This document shows positions 1-5,321 of a DNA stretch of 5,321 nucleotides, one piece after another (within the stretch, counting starts at the first letter, position 1; every line of letters begins with the position of its first letter). The stretch spans positions 1-5,321 of the forward strand of contig CAIYCZ010000441.1 of NCBI GenBank assembly GCA_903924805.1, read 5' to 3'. The DNA comes from an uncultured delta proteobacterium (GTDB lineage: Bacteria; Desulfobacterota; WTBG01; CAIYCZ01). The position numbers were made by a program, and so were the translations under genes. The notes under the pieces were generated by a model. It saw only the letters and a list, made by a program, of their open reading frames with translations, did not search any database and was not told the origin of the DNA.

Positions 1-97
1 AACTGAGCACTCCTGCGCTTTTCCCAGTTTAAGCCCTTAATGCAGGCGCAACTCTCCTGTGCGTTTCTTCCTGCGGTCTTGTTTTTTCGCTTCTTCT
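1..97. other. Non-coding sequence downstream of the transposase
   Basis: The 97 bp after the transposase stop hold no gene. The motif TCCTGCG or TCCTGTGCG appears three times (11-17, 55-63, 69-75), possibly by chance or as subterminal sites of the element. No intrinsic terminator and no terminal inverted repeat could be supported. Confidence 0.45.
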
Positions 98-1631
98 CTA
101 TGCAGCTTTTTGCTGTTCTTGATTCTGCTGGTGCGCCTGCGGCAACCGCGCTATCACCCACAGATTGTGCGAAAGCACTGCCCAGGCAACACTCATTTGC
201 CGTGAGATGAATCCTTTGCTCCTCAAAGGGCTTCCTAAAAAGACATTCTTCACTATCCCGATACGACCCTCGGTCTGCCCACGCCGTTTCTGTTTCTCAC
301 AAAATGATGCATCCCGCAGTTTCTCCCGTAACGCCTCTACCGATTTGGGGCAGATGTTGTTTTCAATAACCCTGCTTCCCAGATACCCACGGTTATCAGC
401 ACTGTCAAACCCTCGGTCACCCGTCACTGATCCGGGACGACTATGATAATATCTCTCTATCCTCTCCAGACTTTCCGGCAGGAGTTTCATGTCTGCCGGG
501 GCCTGCTCCTGATACAATTTCCAGTCAAGGATTACCCCATCGGACTGTTCCCCAAGAAGCAGCGTGTTGCCAAACTCCGTTTCAGCTCCTGCCTTGCCTC
601 GCACCATAACATGTATTTCCCGTTCATACAGGCTCAGTATCTTTTTGCTGTTGTCTACCTGCCGTTCCCCGATGATCCGCTCATGTGCCTGATACACCGC
701 CTGCGGCAACTGCTCAAGCACTAAATCTATGCGCTTTATAATCTGTCCGGCCTCTTGTTCACTCAAGCCTGTGTGCTCCCAATTGTTTTTCAGCATCTCC
801 CGGTGGACCAGTGCATGCCCGCCTATCTTCTTTATCAGTTTCTTCATTGAACGAAACACCTTCTTGCGGGCCCGTTTCCCATCTTTCTGCCGCCGCGTAT
901 GGGTCATCTCTATGCTCAACCGGTTCATCTGCCGTATAAAACCCTCCGGCTCCTGCATCCGGTTCTTTAACCCCTCACGCCGGATCAGCCGTATCGCTTT
1001 CATCAGGGTTCGGGTGGCATCCCGCAGCAGTGTCCAGTCAACCGGATAGTGAATGTTTGCTCCCTAGACAGGTTGTGTCTACAAAGTAGTCCTTCAGGCT
1101 TATGGGATGCTCAAGCCCTAGCACTTGTTCCTGTTCTTCTGCCGCCTCTGGCTCTGCGGCTTTCCCTGCTACTTGACTGATTATCTCCCGCAAAAACTCT
1201 TCCCCAAACATCCCTTCATAGCGCTGCAACTGACTCTTTGAGGGCACCTGTATTGCCACCATCCCGTCAATTAAACAGAATTTCTGCAACACCGGGCTGT
1301 CGGCCAGTCGACAGCTGAATACCCGGTAGGCTTCCCCAGTCAAGTGCCGTGCTATCCCGCACCGCAAGGCCTGCCGCACCATCTTCTGTATCCGCTGCTT
1401 TGCTTTGGCCTTTAACTGCTTTGGCTTCTTTCCCCGGGCTTGCCTTCTGCGATTGTCTTCATCCTGGTGCTGCCTGAGCGCCTCAAGCATTACCCTCTGT
1501 TCGATCTTTGACAGCTTGATAAGCTCTGCTGTCCGTTCAAGACTATCCCGAAACTGCTCATAATCAACATTGCCCGTTACATTTGGTAACCCTTGACGAA
1601 ACTCCTCCTGAAATGGTACGATCTCTAACAT
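98..1631 (-). pseudogene. DDE transposase, frameshifted (two-part frame)
   Basis: The product would cut and join the ends of the element. Two frames form one protein: 1631-1038 (ending TGA) and about 1057-98 (ending TAG). Dropping one A at 1056-1058 joins them through DTTCLGS-NIHYPVDWTLLRD into 510 residues. The likely catalytic triad is D185 (in FVDTTCL, 1077-1079), D405 (in TGDRGFDS, 416-418) and E454 (in QTEGRIG, 269-271). Basic, helix-rich stretches near the N-terminus and before the second D could bind DNA. The fold is that of the IS4/IS5-type (DDE_Tnp_1) group; by memory it is closest to ISNCY- or IS1182-type enzymes, and the exact family is uncertain. The start at 1631 is preferred over the ATG at 1646 because GGGAG lies 8 nt upstream of it. 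The broken frame separates the first D from the rest, so the protein should be inactive unless the extra base is a sequencing error. Confidence 0.88.
1056..1058 (-). other. Frameshift site inside the transposase
   Basis: On the minus strand the codons read AGC AAA CAT TCA and reach TGA at 1040-1038. Reading AGC, skipping one A, then AAC ATT CAC TAT CCG GTT GAC TGG gives SNIHYPVDW, which continues without a stop to position 98. The span 98-1646 is 1,549 nt, a multiple of three plus one, which fits exactly one extra base. No slippery heptamer of the usual -1 type is present. Confidence 0.85.
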
Positions 1632-1690
1632 AAGGCATGCTCCCATATATGATTTTTTTTCAGCGAAAAAATTATAGCATGCCTTATGTT
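1627..1690. repeat. Perfect 15-bp inverted repeat around the transposase start
   Basis: The arm AACATAAGGCATGCT at 1627-1641 is the exact reverse complement of 1676-1690, with 34 bp between. The inner arm contains the ATG at 1631-1629 and the edge of the ribosome binding site. Inside the loop is a smaller A/T dyad, T6-CGCTG-A8 on the minus strand (1671-1653). In RNA that enters from upstream both arms can pair and cover the start codon. RNA started near 1664 contains only the downstream arm. Confidence 0.9.
1640..1644 (-). promoter_or_regulatory. Ribosome binding site GGGAG that sets the transposase start
   Basis: GGGAG lies 8 nt upstream of the ATG at 1631-1629, a good spacing. The earlier in-frame ATG at 1646 overlaps this motif and has only A-rich sequence before it. 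The protein therefore most likely begins MLEIVPFQ. The last two bases of the motif fall within the inner arm of the inverted repeat. Confidence 0.7.
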
Positions 1691-1699
1691 GTTTTTGTC
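1671..1699 (-). promoter_or_regulatory. Transposase promoter with extended -10
   Basis: The minus strand carries a perfect TATAAT at 1676-1671 preceded by TGC, giving an extended -10 (TGCTATAAT). A weak -35 is GACAAA at 1699-1694 with 17-bp spacing, or AGGACA at 1701-1696 with 19 bp. Transcription would start near 1664, about 33 nt before the ATG at 1631. The -10 to -35 spacer holds the upstream arm of the inverted repeat (1676-1690), so a protein binding there could also block the promoter. Confidence 0.65.
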
Positions 1700-1889
1700 C
1701 TGATTTCTGCTTCTATATTTCTTTTCTTTGTGCTTGAGACCCTTTGAAATCAATGTGTTCAATGCTCGGGCCGTGTTCTAAATAACCGGCTTCTTTTCTG
1801 ATAGTGATGAATGATTCTCCTTAACATTTTTCCGTGCGGCGATATATGGCGAGGTAAGAAGAGAAGATATGATATGTGCCGTCCTTTGG
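1691..1889. other. Intergenic region between uvrA and the insertion sequence, no gene seen
   Basis: About 200 bp follow the uvrA stop. I see no convincing intrinsic terminator: the best stem is a 4-bp GCCG/CGGC pair near 1769-1790 without a T-run. No start codon with a good ribosome binding site opens more than about 22 codons. The boundary of the insertion sequence must lie here, since the transposase promoter reaches about 1699, but no terminal inverted repeat matching the left side was found. Transcription from uvrA could therefore run into the element. Confidence 0.6.
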
Positions 1890-4800
1890 TTAATGAGGTT
1901 GCATGGGGAGCAGCTTCTTTTGTTTCAGATATTGACTGAGATAGCGGGCGGTATAGGATTTCCCGCTCTGCTTAACGACTTCCGGGGGTGAACCGCTGGC
2001 AACCACAAAGCCTCCTTTCTCCCCGCCTTCAGGCCCTAAATCGATAATATAGTCTGCCTGCCTGATAACTTCAAGGTTATGTTCGATGATAATCATGGTG
2101 TTGCCAAGGTCTACAAGGGCCTGGAGAACTTCCATGAGCTTGTCAATGTCAGCCAGATGCAGCCCGGTAGTAGGTTCGTCAAGGATATACAGTGTTTTTC
2201 CGTGACTTGTCTTGCTGAGCTCGTAGGCAATTTTTATCCGCTGGGCTTCACCCCCTGAGAGGGTCGGGCTTTGCTGTCCGATGGTCAGATACCCGAGCCC
2301 CATTTTTTGCAGGATATTAAGAGAGTGATTGATTGAAGGGAACCCCTGAAAAAAATCGCACCCCTCATCTACGGTCATGGAGAGAACCTGGGAAATATTT
2401 TTACCCTTCAGCAGCACGCTTAAGGTCTCTTCATTAAAGCGACTTCCCTGGCATACATCGCAAGCAACATACACGTCCGGCAAGAAGCTCATCTCCATCT
2501 TAATTTTTCCCTGGCCCGAGCACTTTTCGCAGCGGCCACCGCTCAGGTTGAATGAAAAACGGCTGGAGGAGAAGCCCCGTATCTGGGCCTCTGGAAGCAG
2601 GGAAAAGAGGCGACGGATTTCACTGTAAAACCCGATGTAGGTAGCAGGTGTTGAGCGTGGTGTTTTGCCAATGGGGGATTGATCTATTTCCACAACCCTC
2701 TTGAACTGTTCACCGCCGATAATTTTTTTGTGGGCTCCGGCGCGTCCATGATAGCTGCCAACAAGCTTTTTAATCCCTTTGTATACCGTTTCTTTTACCA
2801 GGGTGCTTTTCCCGGAGCCTGACACACCGGTGACCACACTCAGTCGCTCCACCGGGAAACGTACCGTAATGTGTTTAAGGTTGTGCTCACAAGCATCTAC
2901 AAAGGTTACCCGGGAACACCCGTTGAGGGGTCGCGGTGCGTGGCGGTTTCTATCGCCGTTTGTTCTTGACAGGCAGGCACCGGTTATTGATTCACGGCAG
3001 TGCATAATGTCCTGCGGAGTTCCCGTTGCAACAACGCGTCCCCCATGAATGCCGCCCCCTTTCCCGAGGTCAACAATGAAGTCCGCACTTTTGATGGTCT
3101 CTTCGTCATGCTCGACAATGATGAGTGAGTTGCCCTTTTCCTGAAGGTTTCTCAGTATACCGAGCAGGTTTTTATTATCATGGGGATGCAGGCCGATGGT
3201 CGGCTCATCAAGAATATAGGCTACGCCGCGCAGATTGGAACCCATCTGGGCGGCAAGGCGGATCCGTTGCGCTTCTCCGCCTGAGAGGGTATCCCCGGCT
3301 CTGTTAAGGGTTAAATATGAAAGGCCGACGTTGCTCAGAAAGGCAAGCCGCTGCGTTATTTCCTTGAGAATCGGCTCGGCAATAGACAGCTTTTTTCCCG
3401 TAAAGGAAAGCAAGGTGAGAAAGTTGAGTGCCGCATCTGGAGTCATGGTGGTGACATCGGCAATAGAGCGGCCGTTAAGTTTAACGCTCAGCGCTAAAGG
3501 ATTAAGCCGTGTTCCGCTGCAGGCAGGGCAGGGCGTCTCACGGTAGAATTGAGAAAGGTACTGGCTCCAGGCAGCTGTTTTTGAGCCATTCACAGATTCA
3601 TGGAGGATAGGTAAGAGCCCGGGATATGCACCAGCTTTCCCGGCTGTGCTGCCATAGAAAAGTGCATGTATCCGGGAGGCCGGCAGTTTCTGCAGGGATA
3701 CGGCGGAGGATATATTCAGTCTGGTCTCAATCTCGTGTATAATCCTTTTTTTCAGAGAGCGGTCAATGAGGGCAGAAGCGAGGGGAATGATTCCGCCGCC
3801 GCTTATGGATAATTGTCTGTCAGGTGCAAGAAGTTCGGGAGAGAGCGTCACAAAGGTCCCGGTGCCGGAGCACGCGCTGCATGCCCCCTGACGGCTGTTA
3901 AATGAAAAGAGGCGTGGATCAGGCTCTTCGAGGCTGATCTCGCACCGGGCACAGGAGAGGCTGGTGCTGTATACCTTTTCAGTGCCCCCGGGAGAAACCA
4001 CATACAGGGTACCCCTTCCTCTGTGCAGGGCTTTGTTTGCTTCTTCAAGAACCCGGTGCCGCTCTTTCCTGGAGGGGCGCAGCTCTGCAGTGACCAGCTC
4101 AATCTGGTGCTCCTGGTAGCGCTTGACCGCAAAAATCGACCGCAGGTTTACCAGTTGACCGTTGATGCGGATTTTTTCATACCCGTCCCGCTTGGCTTTT
4201 TCAATCACCCCTTTATGGAATCCTTTCCTGCCTTTGACCAGGGGGGCAAGAAATGCCACCTGCTTCCGGGTAAAAAAATGTATAATATCATCAGCGATTG
4301 TCTGCGGAGACTGGGATGTCAGCAGTGCGCCGCAGGACGGGCAGTGCTGGTCGCCGGTTTTAGCATAGAGAAGCCGCAGGTAGTGGTAGATCTCGGTAAG
4401 GGTTGCCACGGTTGATTTATTGCCGCCCTGGGAAAGACGCTGCTCAATGGCAACTGTTGGCGGAATGCCCCGCAACGAATCAACCTCGGGCCGGTCAAAC
4501 TGCTTTATATACTGGCGGGCAAAGGGTGACAGGGTTTCCAGAAATCGTCGCTGCCCTTCAGCAAACAGAATGTCAAACGCAAGTGTTGATTTGCCGGATC
4601 CGCTCAAGCCGGTTATGACCACGATCTGTTCTCTGGGTATCCGGACAGAGATATTTTTCAGGTTGTGTTCCCGTGCCCCGTCAATGGCGATACAGCCGTT
4701 GCTGCTTATGGTTTCTTTACCCTGCGTGGAAGAATATGCTGCAGGCAAACCGCCGCGCAGCGTTTTATTGAGATACGTGTGGAGAAATGTGCCGGTATAG

Positions 4801-5321
4801 GAGTGCGGACAGCGCAGTATCTTTTCTGGAGGCCCCTGGGCAACGATATGCCCGCCGTCATCTCCGCCCTCCGGCCCCAGGTCAATAATGTGGTCGGCAC
4901 ATTTGATGAAATCGAGGTTGTGCTCCACGACAATAAGCGAGTGGCCCTGTTCAATGAGGAGGTCAAAGACCGCAAGGAGCTTTTTAATATCCTCAAAGTG
5001 CAGCCCGGTGGTAGGTTCATCGAAGAGAAAAAGAGTCCGCCCCTGCCTGCCTGCCTGTATCAGGGATGCTATTTTCAGCCGCTGGGACTCTCCTCCTGAC
5101 AGGGTATTGATGGGTTGCCCCAGACGTACATAGCCAAGCCCCACCATATCCAGCAGCTCAAGCGTAGTCCGGAGCCGTTCTTCAGTAGAAAAGAAAGCGC
5201 GCGCCTCAGAAACAGTCATCTCAAGCACTTCATGAATATTTTTATTCCGGCAGGTGACTTCAAGCACTTCTGCCGTGTAGCGTTTTCCCTGACACTGTGA
5301 ACAACGCACATAGACATCAGA
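1890..5321 (-). CDS. uvrA: UvrA, excinuclease ABC subunit A, tandem double-length form (5' end outside window)
   Basis: This is the damage-sensing ATPase of cytoplasmic nucleotide excision repair, which loads UvrB on lesions. The frame is open to the window edge, so the true start is outside. Residues are counted from the codon at 5309. Residues 1-180 are the end of a first UvrA: zinc-module cysteines C3 and C6, LSGGESQR at 70-77, FDEPTTGLH at 96-104, VVEHN at 127-131. Residues about 206-1139 are a full second UvrA. Its first ATPase has Walker A GLSGSGKST (234-242), cysteine pairs 323/326, 453/456, 477/480 and 594/597, LSGGEAQR (675-682) and LDEPTIGLH (700-708). A UvrB-binding region (about 330-450) includes APLVKGRKGFHK. 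The second ATPase has GVSGSGKST (828-836), IDQSPIGKTPRS, zinc cysteines 927/930/950/953, LSGGEAQR (1018-1025), LDEPTTGLH (1043-1051) and IIEHN. Canonical UvrA has about 940 residues; the whole protein should be near 1,850-1,900. All visible motifs look intact. The stop is TAA at 1892-1890. Confidence 0.97.
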   Translation of the reverse strand, partial: SDVYVRCSQCQGKRYTAEVLEVTCRNKNIHEVLEMTVSEARAFFSTEERLRTTLELLDMVGLGYVRLGQPINTLSGGESQRLKIASLIQAGRQGRTLFLFDEPTTGLHFEDIKKLLAVFDLLIEQGHSLIVVEHNLDFIKCADHIIDLGPEGGDDGGHIVAQGPPEKILRCPHSYTGTFLHTYLNKTLRGGLPAAYSSTQGKETISSNGCIAIDGAREHNLKNISVRIPREQIVVITGLSGSGKSTLAFDILFAEGQRRFLETLSPFARQYIKQFDRPEVDSLRGIPPTVAIEQRLSQGGNKSTVATLTEIYHYLRLLYAKTGDQHCPSCGALLTSQSPQTIADDIIHFFTRKQVAFLAPLVKGRKGFHKGVIEKAKRDGYEKIRINGQLVNLRSIFAVKRYQEHQIELVTAELRPSRKERHRVLEEANKALHRGRGTLYVVSPGGTEKVYSTSLSCARCEISLEEPDPRLFSFNSRQGACSACSGTGTFVTLSPELLAPDRQLSISGGGIIPLASALIDRSLKKRIIHEIETRLNISSAVSLQKLPASRIHALFYGSTAGKAGAYPGLLPILHESVNGSKTAAWSQYLSQFYRETPCPACSGTRLNPLALSVKLNGRSIADVTTMTPDAALNFLTLLSFTGKKLSIAEPILKEITQRLAFLSNVGLSYLTLNRAGDTLSGGEAQRIRLAAQMGSNLRGVAYILDEPTIGLHPHDNKNLLGILRNLQEKGNSLIIVEHDEETIKSADFIVDLGKGGGIHGGRVVATGTPQDIMHCRESITGACLSRTNGDRNRHAPRPLNGCSRVTFVDACEHNLKHITVRFPVERLSVVTGVSGSGKSTLVKETVYKGIKKLVGSYHGRAGAHKKIIGGEQFKRVVEIDQSPIGKTPRSTPATYIGFYSEIRRLFSLLPEAQIRGFSSSRFSFNLSGGRCEKCSGQGKIKMEMSFLPDVYVACDVCQGSRFNEETLSVLLKGKNISQVLSMTVDEGCDFFQGFPSINHSLNILQKMGLGYLTIGQQSPTLSGGEAQRIKIAYELSKTSHGKTLYILDEPTTGLHLADIDKLMEVLQALVDLGNTMIIIEHNLEVIRQADYIIDLGPEGGEKGGFVVASGSPPEVVKQSGKSYTARYLSQYLKQKKLLPMQPH
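1926..2477 (-). repeat. Second-copy UvrA C-terminal segment, unit 2 of the intragenic tandem duplication
   Basis: Residues 945-1128 are the counterpart of the segment at 4770-5321: DVYVACDVC, then LSGGEAQRIKIA, LDEPTTGLH, IIEHN and a final SYTARYLSQYL. The complete zinc module here (cysteines 927, 930, 950, 953) shows what the other half of the truncated first-copy module should look like upstream of the window. The last residues after YLSQYL are lysine-rich and then run to the stop. Confidence 0.9.
4692..4769 (-). other. Linker joining the two UvrA copies
   Basis: Residues about 181-206 lie between the end of the first UvrA (ending HTYL) and the start of the second (IAIDGAREHNLKN, which corresponds to the N-terminal end of ordinary UvrA). 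The stretch is only about 26 residues and rich in G, S, T and A, as expected of a flexible connector. It has no stop codon, and I see no internal ribosome binding site followed by a start codon that would mark a separate second gene. The limits are set by eye from the family pattern. Confidence 0.75.
4770..5321 (-). repeat. First-copy UvrA C-terminal segment, unit 1 of the intragenic tandem duplication
   Basis: The 184 codons from the window edge to residue 180 match the C-terminal end of the second copy (1926-2477). Landmarks recur at a constant offset of 947 residues: C3/C950, C6/C953, S71/S1018, D97/D1044, H130/H1077. After a one-residue gap the offset becomes 948 (Y171/Y1119). The two segments share their motifs but differ widely elsewhere, so the duplication looks old and not like a recent misassembly. 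Signature and Walker B residues are kept in this copy, so this ATPase half is not visibly degenerate. Confidence 0.9.

Larger units (their letters stand above)
1..1699 (-). mobile_element. Insertion sequence with a DDE transposase, ends not located
   Basis: The element is recognised by its single large transposase gene with its own promoter and a start-codon hairpin. It is about 1.7 kb or more, which suits an IS with a transposase of about 510 residues. The coordinates are the minimum supported on the right (promoter) and the window edge on the left. I compared 1-97 with the reverse complement of 1691-1889 and found no shared terminal repeat of useful length. No target-site duplication could be tested. 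The left end may lie outside the window. Confidence 0.65.

Noticed and set aside
11..75. Three TCCTG(TG)CG-like motifs as possible iterons or transposase sites
   Set aside because: Copies are short, imperfect and unevenly spaced, and no matching set is found on the other side of the element.
165..1049. Three plus-strand open frames opposite the transposase
   Set aside because: They lie antisense to a clear DDE transposase and have no family features; their openness follows from the codon use of the real gene.
1769..1790. GCCG/CGGC stem as a uvrA terminator
   Set aside because: The stem is only 4 bp and is not followed by a T-run on the minus strand.
1762..1830. Small minus-strand frame of about 22 codons starting ATGTTAAGG
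   Set aside because: It is too short, has no good ribosome binding site (the AAGGAG lies after its start), and resembles no known leader peptide.
3848..4132. Minus-strand frame of 94 codons inside uvrA
   Set aside because: It is out of frame within the UvrB-binding and zinc-module region of UvrA and is an alternative-frame shadow.
4665..5099. Plus-strand open frame of 144 codons opposite uvrA
   Set aside because: It overlaps a strongly conserved UvrA coding frame on the other strand and its translation shows no recognisable domain; other plus-strand frames across 2377-5300 are the same kind of shadow.
5307..5309. Start codon for uvrA at 5309
   Set aside because: The codon there is GTG and falls inside the conserved DVYVxC zinc-module sequence; the frame continues upstream to the window edge, so it is an internal valine.

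Overview
This is a bacterial window with two units, both read on the minus strand. About two thirds of it (1890 to the right edge) is the 3' part of a very long uvrA gene. The rest (about 1-1700) is an insertion sequence whose transposase is broken by a one-base frameshift. The organism cannot be fixed from this window. Head-to-tail double-length UvrA proteins are well known in Chlamydiae. From memory, related long forms and this transposase type also occur in Planctomycetota/Verrucomicrobiota and in Desulfobacterota-like lineages, so one of these is a plausible but unproven host.

Layout, right to left (the direction of transcription). From 5321 to 4770 lies the C-terminal end of a first UvrA copy: half of a zinc module, the ABC signature, Walker B and H-loop. 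A linker of about 26 residues follows (4769-4692). Then comes a complete second UvrA of about 934 residues (4691-1890) with both ATPase modules, a UvrB-binding region, an insertion region and the zinc modules. The shared C-terminal segments recur with an offset of 947 residues, about one UvrA length, which supports a tandem fusion. After the stop codon, about 200 bp (1691-1889) hold no gene and no convincing terminator.

Next is the insertion sequence. It has an extended -10 promoter (TGCTATAAT), a perfect 15-bp inverted repeat whose inner arm covers the transposase start codon, and a DDE transposase frame in two parts (1631-1038 and about 1057-98). A one-base insertion near 1056-1058 separates the parts; removing it restores a 510-residue protein with a D, D, E triad. 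The IS ends were not found, and the left end may lie outside the window.

How the parts relate: UvrA is the damage-recognition ATPase of nucleotide excision repair. The IS lies downstream in the same orientation, so transcription running out of uvrA could enter it. Such read-through RNA would contain both arms of the inverted repeat and could hide the transposase start codon. RNA from the element's own promoter would lack the upstream arm. This matches the read-through protection known for IS10 and IS50, and it is the most interesting regulatory feature here. I see no sign of a wholly new system.
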